Positions 1 through 6,626 of a stretch of DNA of 10,824 nt are shown here, piece after piece (within the stretch, counting starts at the first letter, position 1; every line of letters starts with the position of its first letter). The notes under the pieces were generated by a model. The model was not told the DNA's origin, ran no database searches, and worked only from the letters and a program-made list of their open reading frames with translations. The stretch spans positions 1 to 10,824 of the forward strand of contig PIVW01000176.1 of NCBI GenBank assembly GCA_003353825.1, written 5' to 3'. This DNA comes from Chloroflexota bacterium (lineage in GTDB: Bacteria > Chloroflexota > Anaerolineae > J102). The translations under genes were made by a program, and so were the position numbers.

Positions 1-724
1 GCCGGTCATGTAGCGGCTTTCGTCACTGGCCAGGAAGACGATGCCGCGGGCAATCCATTCGGCCTTAGCGATTTCCTTCATGGTCACACGCTCGAACAAC
101 GCCCGCTTGACCGCTTCAGTGTACATGGGGGTGGTCAGCTCGGTGTAAGTGGCCCCGGGCTGGATCATGTTTACACGGATCTTGTGAGGAGCCAATTCGG
201 TGGCGAGAGTGCGTCCGTACGCCTCGATGGCGCCCTTGGCCGCCGTGTAGGCCGAGCAATTTGGCTCGCTGAGCGACGCATGGATGCTGGAGAGAATACC
301 ATTGAGCCGCCACCGCCCTGCTTCACCATCTGGCGGGCCACTTCGCGTGAGAACATGACCATGCTGGTAGCGTTGTTGCGCATGATCTCCTCATACAGCT
401 CCGTCGACATCTCGAGCACCGGGCACATCTCGATCTTCGAGGCGTTGTTGATCAAGATGTCGACACGGCCGAAGGTCTCGACCGTCGCCTCGATGCAGTG
501 AATGATCTGCGCCTCCTCGCGTACGTCGGTGCAGCAGGCGCGCACCTCCGCGCGGTCGCCTCGGCAATCTCCCTGGCGGCCTGGATGCCTCGCTCTTCGC
601 GCAGTTCGGCGATCATCACCTTGGCGCCTTCCTTTGCGAATTCTTCTGCAGTGGCGCGACCGATGCCGGCGCCGGCCCCCGTGACGATCGAGACTTTGTC
701 TTTCAGCAGGTACTTCTCAGCCAT
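1..724 (-). pseudogene. Short-chain dehydrogenase/reductase, two frameshifts, C-terminus beyond the window
   Basis: NAD(P)-dependent oxidoreductase of the classical SDR family; the substrate cannot be told. The ATG at 724 follows AAAGGAG at a good distance. The first frame (724 to about 560) gives the Rossmann start VSIVTGAGAGIGRA (TGxxxGxG). Reading continues in a second frame (about 556 to 290) with DVREEAQ and the NNAS motif, then in a third frame (about 288 to 1) with the active-site Tyr and Lys in SAYTAAKG and the downstream IRVNMIQPG. Adding one base near 556-560 and one near 288-291 restores a continuous SDR of about 241 codons that lacks only its last residues, cut by the window edge. 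All catalytic motifs are intact, so the lesions are either recent mutations or sequencing errors. Family assignment is sure; functional status is not. Confidence 0.88.
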
Positions 725-922
725 TTGGGGTTCTCCTTTCTGCTATAGATGGTTTGCGTTTACTTACTTCCGGCGATTTTGGCGGTTTCAGCCACCGAGG
801 CCGTCGGGCTCTGTGCTCTGGTAGCTGGTGAATTTTCACAGGCCAAACGACGTGTCCTTCTGCCGGGATGGAGCGGCGCGGAGCCCTGGTCGGGAGCAGC
901 AACCGGTTGGACGATTCTCCAT

Positions 923-1366
923 TCATATCCATCTTCGAACACGCTTCCGGTATTGTCGGAATTGGTCGCCGAAGGTGTCTTCGAGCATCTGCTCCTCCGG
1001 CGAGATAAACATGTAGTCGAGCAAAACACCCAAAAAAATGAACACTGCGAAGGGGGTGACTGAACCCAGAAGTAACGCCGCCCCTAGAAGGATCAGGACC
1101 ATGCCGAGATACATGGGGTTACGGGTGACGTTGAACACGCCAGCAGTGACGAGCGCGTTTGAATCCTCAAAGGGCTTGACCGTTGTGCCGTACTTCTTAA
1201 ACGTCCGATCCGCCAGCACATTCAGTAGAACGCCGATCAGCAAAGGGACAAGACCGAGCAGACGTCAAGGGAATGCGAAGAACTGGCGCATTGGAAGCAA
1301 AAAGTGCAGGAGGACAGCCAATACAATGGCGCAGAAGAAGTAGGTTGGCGGAAGTATACGATTCAT
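923..1366 (-). pseudogene. Isoprenylcysteine carboxyl methyltransferase-like membrane protein with in-frame TGA
   Basis: A small integral-membrane methyltransferase of the ICMT/PEMT-like superfamily. ATG at 1366 follows AAAAGGA. The frame reads 33 codons (MNRILPPTYFFCAIVLAVLL..., a first membrane helix), meets TGA at 1267-1265, and continues in the same frame to 923 for 147 codons in total. The C-terminal part has the family hallmarks: RNPMYLG followed by a hydrophobic helix, then the acidic EEQMLEDTFG and the closing YRKRVRRWI. The stop lies in FAFP-stop-RLLGLVP, where Trp (TGG) would fit, so one G-to-A change explains it. Translation could restart at a TTG at 1243, giving 106 residues that keep the S-adenosylmethionine-binding half. 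Bacterial relatives have varied or unknown methyl acceptors, so no substrate is claimed. Confidence 0.78.
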
Positions 1367-1554
1367 GATTCCTTTTATGAACTTTGAATTAGGCTGCGAG
1401 GTAGCGGGGTACTCTTGGAGTATTGGCAATTCGCGCTATGTACAGGCTGCATAATTGCCGGTCTAAGGTTATACAGAGAGGCCGGTAGAATGGCCTTATC
1501 TTGTAACCATTGTGTGTGGCGACATGTTATGTCCCGATATGAGAGTAGATAACT

Positions 1555-3558
1555 TCACCACCCTAGCGTCGCCGAAACAGCTGGATGATCTGACCCGGAA
1601 TCTTCGATGAAATCGGCGTCGAGCACGCGCATGCCCGGGGTCACAAAGATATGGTCGATTTTCGTGTCCGGCCGGTTTCCCTCATCGTCGCTCCAATCAG
1701 GCCGGGCCAAAAGCCAACTGTCTTGTAGGGTCGCCGTCGTAGCTGCATATTGTTCGCTGTCAGGCCGGAAATTGAAATCTCCCATCACAATCAGGTTGTC
1801 TTTGTCTTGCAGTAAGTCCAAAACTCCCTCTTGTTGCACCATGGGACCGCCATTGCCAAGATGATTGACGTAGACGTTGAATATCTGGCCCCCGACTTCG
1901 ATCTGAGCTTCGATCACGGCGACCTGTTCCCCATCGCTGTACAGATAGTAGGTGCGTGGATTGGCGATGGGGTATTTGGACAGCAAGGCGATGCCAAAGG
2001 TGCCGGTTACCGTGGAGGGGCCGTAGTACGAGTGCATGTCCAGGCGGTCGGCAAAATAACGTACGATATCAGCGTTGCCATTGGCAATGCGGGCCAGATC
2101 CGATTCTTGTAAACCGATGATGTCGGCGTCGACGGCCCTCAACACATGCAACTGCCCTTCGAAATCCCTCAATCCGTGATCGTTATACCCCTGCTGGATG
2201 TTATACGTCAGCACTTTCACGACGTTTTCCCCCGCTGACAGCGATGGCGGGTAGGCCGCACCCATCAAGGCAGCAATGAAGGTCAACGCTGCCACTGCTG
2301 CGAGAAAGATCGTTACGATCATGCCTTGCTGCTCTGTCAACCGCACCCTCAAGGCGTCCGACCAGCGCCTATACGCCAGGAACATAGCCAAAACAAGTAC
2401 CATGCCGGCAACCAGGTGAACGAGCCAGAATTTATCTCGGAACAGGGGGCCGATAACTGGGATGTAATCGTAGGTGGTGGTGAATACCTGAGCCAGGATC
2501 ATGAACAACAAGAATACAGAGGCCACGGCAAAACCGGCACCCAATTCCCGAATCGAGGGTTGAGACGTGATGATCTCCTCGGTCAGCAATCTCAAGTCGA
2601 TGAGGAGGATGGGGAATAGCAGTAGCGTGAGGAACAAAGGTATTTGTTGGAACCATGATAAGGTCGGTTCGGCCAAAGGATAAGCAGCTTGATCGAGGGG
2701 AAAGCTGACTTGATGTGTATAGGCCGTCACTGCCAGCATGATAATGAATACAATATTCCAGAGCAGTATCATCAGAGCTGTCAGGCGTTCCAGAAGGTCG
2801 TGGCGGCTCGCCGATAACCAGGCATAGCCTGTCAGAACCAGCATGAGCACGGCAACGACGGCCACATAGTTGATACCGGTCCAGCGGGATAGCACCCCTG
2901 GGGAGGTAAAGACGAAATAGAACAGCACCAGCACGGCCATTATCCCTAGGCTCAGACCGATAGGTCTCCCCCAACCAATGCCTCGATGCACGATTATGGG
3001 CGTTTTATAGTCGGCAAGTTCGTCTTGCTCAACGAATAGATAGATCCAGGCTGCCGTCGCCACAATGGCTAACGCCCAGCCCAAAAGCTGCCACCAACCT
3101 AAAGTCGAGATATCTTCTCCTGATCCCAGCGTTCGCAGCAACACCGAAAGTCCCAACGCCACCGCCATGCCAACCCCCAACTCCAATGCCGTGACTCGAT
3201 CCTCACGCCGTGCTTGATCTCGCAAATAGGTCGGCAGGAGCACCAGGAAACAGGCCACGCCGATGCCCGAGAGGATCATTCTACCTCCCGTGCCAAACAA
3301 CACTTCGACCACTCGTGTAAACAATACCAATTTCCCCAACACCAAGATCATCACAACTGACGCCTCGATCCGCAATAAGATCAACAGAACTGGTGACAAC
3401 AGAAGGATGACCACCACAAGCTGGATGGGGATGTTCGTCCCCAGCAGGCCAAACGCGTAGATAGCGGCAACGAAATCGGAAAGCAATTGAAAAAAGAATT
3501 GGAAGAGGATGCCATAGAAGAGAATGGCTACCAGATTGGGGGGTCGGGTTGTGCCCAT
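1555..3558 (-). CDS. Polytopic membrane protein with C-terminal endonuclease/exonuclease/phosphatase domain (CWH43-like architecture)
   Basis: 667 residues from ATG at 3558, which has AAAGG about 9 nt upstream; a TTG at 3582 would add 8 residues but has no ribosome binding site. Residues 1 to about 440 hold roughly 13 hydrophobic helices with short loops. Residues 445-667 form an EEP (exonuclease/endonuclease/phosphatase) domain with all signature positions: LTYNI (N453), LQES (E485), NHL (H566), MGDFNFRP (D594, N596), IDHIF (D635, H636) and GSDHPAV (D657, catalytic H658). Members of this fold hydrolyse phosphodiesters in nucleic acids, phosphoinositides or sphingomyelin. A membrane anchor with an EEP domain recalls eukaryotic CWH43/PGAP2IP, which remodels GPI-anchor lipid, so a lipid or lipid-linked phosphodiester is likelier than DNA (inference). 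It stands alone: 188 bp separate it from the methyltransferase start downstream. Fold assignment is strong; substrate is unknown. Confidence 0.9.
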   Translation of the reverse strand: MGTTRPPNLVAILFYGILFQFFFQLLSDFVAAIYAFGLLGTNIPIQLVVVILLLSPVLLILLRIEASVVMILVLGKLVLFTRVVEVLFGTGGRMILSGIGVACFLVLLPTYLRDQARREDRVTALELGVGMAVALGLSVLLRTLGSGEDISTLGWWQLLGWALAIVATAAWIYLFVEQDELADYKTPIIVHRGIGWGRPIGLSLGIMAVLVLFYFVFTSPGVLSRWTGINYVAVVAVLMLVLTGYAWLSASRHDLLERLTALMILLWNIVFIIMLAVTAYTHQVSFPLDQAAYPLAEPTLSWFQQIPLFLTLLLFPILLIDLRLLTEEIITSQPSIRELGAGFAVASVFLLFMILAQVFTTTYDYIPVIGPLFRDKFWLVHLVAGMVLVLAMFLAYRRWSDALRVRLTEQQGMIVTIFLAAVAALTFIAALMGAAYPPSLSAGENVVKVLTYNIQQGYNDHGLRDFEGQLHVLRAVDADIIGLQESDLARIANGNADIVRYFADRLDMHSYYGPSTVTGTFGIALLSKYPIANPRTYYLYSDGEQVAVIEAQIEVGGQIFNVYVNHLGNGGPMVQQEGVLDLLQDKDNLIVMGDFNFRPDSEQYAATTATLQDSWLLARPDWSDDEGNRPDTKIDHIFVTPGMRVLDADFIEDSGSDHPAVSATLGW

Positions 3559-3906
3559 AACAAGTACCTTTGTGTCGTGCAAAAATGAGGTGACAGGTGT
3601 CCCTATGTTACCCTATAAATATCGTACAAGACCATTTATTTCATTAGTTTGACCTGCTTGCCGGGCGGCGTCAATCAAATGGTTGATAGTGCTGTCGAGC
3701 CACTGTCCAAGTGCGCCGCACCTTCGACCCATCCCGCGAAATCTATGTCATTGTAGGCGTTGATTCTCGTTTCGGCCACTATATTGGACCACAACAAATG
3801 CTGCCACAATATGGATGGTCTCCAAAAAGCAACCTACAGCATGTAGTAGTTAGAAAGAAACGCCTCACTGCGGATGGCCGAAACGAAGACCAAGGCCTCA
3901 TTGTAC
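3559..3906. other. Gene-poor interval between the EEP protein and the Uma2 gene
   Basis: 348 bp with no convincing gene. The part next to the EEP gene (3595-3660) is AT-rich and should hold its minus-strand promoter, but I could not choose a clean -35/-10 pair. A 12-bp perfect inverted repeat, TCGTTTCGGCCA at 3767-3778 and its complement at 3875-3886, encloses about 96 bp. A minus-strand frame at 3613-3732 reads like a protein C-terminus but lacks a ribosome binding site; it may be a gene relic. A plus-strand frame from 3711 runs antisense into the Uma2 gene and is treated as spurious. Confidence 0.5.
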
Positions 3907-4521
3907 TTAGAACCCCGGTTCCCAAATCTCCACTAGATTCAACAAAAAACCTGGCAATTCTGGGTAGCCTGAGAGACCTCGCGCACCCGACACCTGCTCA
4001 AGTTTCTTGCCGGGTCGATAAACGAGAACCTGCTGCTCGATTGGATCGACAAGCCAGCCGACTCGCACTCCGTTATCGACATATTCCTGTAACTTATCCT
4101 GCAAGTCGATGGCTCTGTCCGATGGCGACCGCAGTTCGACAACGAAATCAGGCGCTAGAGGTAAAAATTTCTGTTTCTGCTCAAACGTCAGTTGCATTAA
4201 ACGCGAGCGAAGCACCCAGGCGGCATCAGGTGAGCGGATAGCACCATTTGGTAGCTGAAACCCTCCCGATGAATCGAATACCACCCCTTGTCCTTGTTCA
4301 TCTGCCCATACCTGTAACCGGTGGATAAGTCTAGCATTCTTGCGACTGGTTTCACCCCCAGCGGGCGACATCATGTTGATCTCTCCTTTGGCCGTTCGCT
4401 CCATACGTAACTCTGGGTTGAGATGGCACAGAGCGTAGAACTCGTCGTCAGACATGTCGAAGAGCGGGCGCGTCCGTAATAATAAGGAGGGCATTTCGGC
4501 TTGTGTAGGCGTGTTTAACAT
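3907..4521 (-). CDS. Uma2 family (DUF820) PD-(D/E)XK nuclease-like protein
   Basis: 204 residues from ATG at 4521. An in-frame extension to 4668 exists, but AGGAGG 7 nt upstream of 4521 fixes the start and the extra 49 residues run into repeat A. Family marks are FDMSDDEFYALC (residues 21-32), MSPAGGETSRKN (51-62), the PD of the nuclease core in RSPDAAW (D99), VVELRSPSD (E129, with R131 where many members have K), DKLQEYVDNG (K143) and GWLVDPIEQ. These match the restriction-endonuclease-like fold of Uma2 proteins, which occur in many paralogous copies in Cyanobacteria and Chloroflexota. Their biological role is not settled and no target can be inferred here. The gene is single and divergent from the polysaccharide operon. 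Confidence 0.93.
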   Translation of the reverse strand: MLNTPTQAEMPSLLLRTRPLFDMSDDEFYALCHLNPELRMERTAKGEINMMSPAGGETSRKNARLIHRLQVWADEQGQGVVFDSSGGFQLPNGAIRSPDAAWVLRSRLMQLTFEQKQKFLPLAPDFVVELRSPSDRAIDLQDKLQEYVDNGVRVGWLVDPIEQQVLVYRPGKKLEQVSGARGLSGYPELPGFLLNLVEIWEPGF

Positions 4522-4528
4522 GGTACAA

Positions 4529-4534
4529 CCTCCT
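4529..4534 (-). promoter_or_regulatory. Strong Shine-Dalgarno of the Uma2 gene
   Basis: AGGAGG on the minus strand, 7 nt before ATG at 4521. It decides the start against the longer in-frame extension to 4668. Confidence 0.85.
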
Positions 4535-4613
4535 GATAATAGTATAACATAACCATCATCATAACTCTGTGAGGGAACTTCTTGCAGGGCCGAGCAGTCT
4601 AGAGGTTGAGGAC

Positions 4614-4690
4614 TTAGGACAGAATAACTTGCCGATTTGCTTCCTGAAATGGCGGTAGAGTTCCGCAAGTTATTGAATTCTCTGTTCTAA
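4614..4690. repeat. 77-bp hairpin repeat, copy A
   Basis: First of three 77-bp copies. It begins TTAGGACAGAATAACTTGC and ends GAATTCTCTGTTCTAA. Inner arms AATAACTTGC (4623-4632) and GCAAGTTATT (4665-4674) pair perfectly over 10 bp. Outer arms TTAGGACAGA and TCTGTTCTAA (4681-4690) pair with one G-T wobble. The palindrome GAATTC (4675-4680) is a one-sided bulge, and the loop is 32 nt. GGAC-type sequence precedes the copy, as it does copy C. It resembles a MITE or a REP-like palindromic unit; no protein is encoded. Confidence 0.85.
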
Positions 4691-4745
4691 GCAAGACGAT
4701 AACGAACACCATTCCCTTTTCTCGTGCGGATTCTTGTCGCCACCA

Positions 4746-4765
4746 GCCTTATGCTACAATAAGGC
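4746..4765. repeat. Short perfect hairpin next to repeat copy B
   Basis: GCCTTAT (4746-4752), loop GCTACA, ATAAGGC (4759-4765): a 7-bp perfect stem with a 6-nt loop, ending 1 bp before repeat B. There is no T-run after it. The embedded TACAAT (4755-4760) resembles a -10 box but lacks a well-spaced -35, so a promoter is only a possibility. Confidence 0.5.
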
Positions 4766-4766
4766 C

Positions 4767-4843
4767 TTAGGACAGAATAACTTGCGAAATTGCTCCCTGA
4801 AATAGCGGAAGAATTCCATAAGTTATTGAATTCTCCCTCCTAA
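4767..4843. repeat. 77-bp hairpin repeat, copy B
   Basis: Same length and order of blocks as copy A (starts TTAGGACAGAATAACTTGC, shares CCTGAAAT in the loop, ends CCTCCTAA) but the most diverged copy. The outer right arm is TCCCTCCTAA, so outer pairing is weakened, while the inner AATAACTT/AAGTTATT pairing is kept. It is separated from copy A by 76 bp of unrelated sequence and from copy C by 4 bp. Confidence 0.83.
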
Positions 4844-4847
4844 GGAC

Positions 4848-4924
4848 TCAGGACAGAATAACTTGCCGATTTGCTTCCTGAAATGACGGTAGAGTTCCAC
4901 AAGTCATTGAATTCTCTGTCCTAA
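4848..4924. repeat. 77-bp hairpin repeat, copy C
   Basis: Very close to copy A, with a handful of substitutions (TCAGGACAG at the left end, CTGTCCTAA at the right end). The outer arms pair well; the inner arm has one A-C mismatch (AATAACTTG against CAAGTCATT). It ends 71 bp before the ATG of the co-polymerase gene, so it lies in or next to the promoter region of the polysaccharide operon. Confidence 0.85.
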
Positions 4925-4995
4925 TATCCCCATAGCCTACCCGGTGGCCCCTGCCCGACCTGGGCTCTAGCTGCCGCCGAGGAGATCAGAACTCG

Positions 4996-5712
4996 ATGGA
5001 AATCAAGACCTATTTGTATATCATTCGCAAGCGTGGCTGGATCATCGTGCTGGCGGCTTTGATTGCCGGTGTCGCCGCATTCGGTTTCAGCAGACTGCAG
5101 GATCCAGTTTACCGGGCGCGTATTCTGGTAAGTGTTTTGCCGGCGCGGGCGGACTGGGGATTGAGTAATTCGACCAAGGATCTGCTGCGCAATTTCCAGA
5201 CCAATTTGCTTACGCACCGCACTGCCCAGAAGGTCATCGATCGGGCGCAACTCGATATGAACTCGTACGAATTACTGGCTGAAGTCGAGGCCAATCCAGA
5301 ACCCGACCGCTTTGTCATGGAGATCATCGCCAAGGATGGCGATCCACAAACGGCTATTACGATCGTCCAAACCATGGCCCAAGTCTTTGTAGATGAACGA
5401 GATATCTGGAATCAGAAGCAGGACAAACGGGACCGCATTGACGTGATCGTTGTGGACAATGCCCGTGACGCCCCCCAATGGCAACCTAAACCCACCACCA
5501 ACGCCTTGGCCGGTTTGATTCTCGGTGCTTTGTTGGGCGCTGCCATCGTTTTTCTCCTGGAATGGCTTGAATCCGGAACGATCCGCACATCTGCGGATGT
5601 AGAGAAACATCTTGGCGCCGCGGTTTTGGGCGCCATCCCCAGCGGCGAGAATGATAAAGTAAGTAGTAGCCGTCGCACCGAACAGGCCCAGAAGGTTGTG
5701 CCCCAAACCTGA
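4996..5712 (+). CDS. Polysaccharide co-polymerase (Wzz/YveK-like chain-length determinant)
   Basis: 238 residues, membrane modulator of surface-polysaccharide polymerisation and export, partner and activator of the following tyrosine kinase. ATG at 4996 follows AGGAG (4980-4984). The N-terminal MEIKTYLYIIRKRGW, first membrane helix (residues about 14-32), extracytoplasmic region (33-165), the proline-containing PKPTTN and second helix (168-190) form the classical Wzz layout. The cytoplasmic tail TSADVEKHLGAAVLGAIP is typical of co-polymerases paired with a separate kinase. The external domain is short, closer to CapA/YveK-type proteins than to large proteobacterial Wzc. The gene is first in the operon, 22 bp ahead of the kinase. 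The repeats upstream lie where its promoter must be. No lesions seen. Confidence 0.9.
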   Translation: MEIKTYLYIIRKRGWIIVLAALIAGVAAFGFSRLQDPVYRARILVSVLPARADWGLSNSTKDLLRNFQTNLLTHRTAQKVIDRAQLDMNSYELLAEVEANPEPDRFVMEIIAKDGDPQTAITIVQTMAQVFVDERDIWNQKQDKRDRIDVIVVDNARDAPQWQPKPTTNALAGLILGALLGAAIVFLLEWLESGTIRTSADVEKHLGAAVLGAIPSGENDKVSSSRRTEQAQKVVPQT

Positions 5713-5734
5713 TGTACTCACTAAGAAGTGATTT

Positions 5735-6394
5735 ATGACAGTTGATCTCGTTACCATCAGCGATGCCCGTTCTCCGCGTACCGAAGCCTTTCGGAGTCTG
5801 CGCACCAACCTGGAATTTTCCAGTCTGGACCATCCTTTGCATACACTGTTGCTGACCAGTTCCGCGCCAGATGAAGGCAAGTCAACTACACTTGCTAACT
5901 TGGGTGTAATCAATGCTCAGGCCGGTAAACGGGTGATCTTGCTGGACTGTGATCTGCGTCGCCCCCGCTTGCATGAGCTATTCGGCATCGGAAACAACGC
6001 TGGGGTTTCTTCAGCGCTGCTGGATCCTGATGCCCCCCTGCCGCTGCAAACAACCGACATTGCAAATCTGCAGGTGATGACCAGTGGCCCCCTGCCGCCC
6101 AATCCTACCGATTTGTTGGCATCAAACCGCATGGACGCGCTCTTGACGCAGTTGACCGAGCAAGTCGATATGGTTTTGATCGACGCCCCACCTATCGTCG
6201 TTGTAACCGACGCGGCAGTGTTGGCGGCCAAAGTAGATGGCGTGTTGCTGGTCGTCAGTGCCGGGCATACCAAGCGCGAGCAGGCGCAGCGGGCTAAGGA
6301 TCTGCTCGAAAAAGTAAATGCACGCCTGGTAGGTGCTGTGCTCACCAACGCAGCGGTCGATAAAAGCGTATATAGTTACTACGGGCAGGGCTAG
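5735..6394 (+). CDS. CpsD/CapB-type BY-kinase (bacterial tyrosine kinase)
   Basis: 219 residues, cytoplasmic P-loop tyrosine autokinase that works with the co-polymerase encoded just upstream. The motif RSPRTEAFRSLRTNLEF (residues 12-28) contains the E17-R20-R23 oligomerisation signature. Walker A is APDEGKST (44-51, K49), Walker A' VILLDCDLRRPRL (67-79, D71 and D73) and Walker B VLIDAPP (147-153, D150). The C-terminus SVYSYYGQG carries a small tyrosine cluster (Y213, Y215, Y216), the usual autophosphorylation tail. ATG at 5735 has only a weak ribosome binding site (AAGAAG), suggesting translation linked to the upstream gene. As a stand-alone kinase it fits the Gram-positive-style split system. 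A hairpin follows the stop codon. Confidence 0.93.
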   Translation: MTVDLVTISDARSPRTEAFRSLRTNLEFSSLDHPLHTLLLTSSAPDEGKSTTLANLGVINAQAGKRVILLDCDLRRPRLHELFGIGNNAGVSSALLDPDAPLPLQTTDIANLQVMTSGPLPPNPTDLLASNRMDALLTQLTEQVDMVLIDAPPIVVVTDAAVLAAKVDGVLLVVSAGHTKREQAQRAKDLLEKVNARLVGAVLTNAAVDKSVYSYYGQG

Positions 6395-6398
6395 ATGT

Positions 6399-6420
6399 CT
6401 GAACCCCTGAGGGGGCTTAG
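6399..6420 (+). terminator. Hairpin after the BY-kinase gene, possible terminator or attenuator
   Basis: CTGAACCCC (6399-6407), loop TGAG, GGGGCTTAG (6412-6420): nine pairs with one mismatch and one G-T wobble, beginning 4 bp after the kinase stop codon. No T-run follows, so it is not a standard intrinsic terminator. It may mark the 3' end of the first transcript or stabilise the mRNA. Confidence 0.35.
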
Positions 6421-6429
6421 TAATCTGAG

Positions 6430-6452
6430 CAACGAATTCATTCGCTTCGTTG
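6430..6452. repeat. Perfect small hairpin in the gap before rmlA
   Basis: CAACGAA (6430-6436) and TTCGTTG (6446-6452) form a 7-bp perfect stem with a 9-nt loop. A second mini-hairpin, GCGAA-CAC-TTCGC, follows at about 6474-6486. Neither has a T-run. The 232-bp gap (6395-6626) holds no gene I can support; it should contain the rmlA promoter, but no clear -35/-10 pair could be picked. Confidence 0.4.
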
Positions 6453-6626
6453 TGCCGCTGAATCCATAAAGATGCGAACACTTCGCCTGAACCGTATCAA
6501 AATGCCATATCGTGTCAGGCCGGTAGATTGAGGCGTTTGCCCCGTTTTGCCGGTTTTTTGCGAGTTTCGTACAGTGTCTCTGTTGTATACCTAAATTGAA
6601 TCGAGATTCATTGAGGAGAGAATCCG

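Noticed and set aside
749..1063. Plus-strand frame of 104 codons
   Set aside because: Antisense to the methyltransferase C-terminus and to intergenic DNA, no family features.
3711..4241. 176-codon plus-strand frame
   Set aside because: Starts at GTG without ribosome binding site and more than half lies antisense to the well-supported Uma2 gene.
4522..4668. 49-residue N-terminal extension of the Uma2 protein
   Set aside because: AGGAGG sits just before ATG 4521, and the extension is partly encoded by repeat copy A.
4614..4924. CRISPR array
   Set aside because: Repeats are 77 bp with spacings of 76 and 4 bp, quite unlike regular spacers.
6536..6560. T-rich stretch after CCGG as an intrinsic terminator
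   Set aside because: The preceding GC-rich part forms no stem longer than 3-4 bp, so the T-run alone is not enough.
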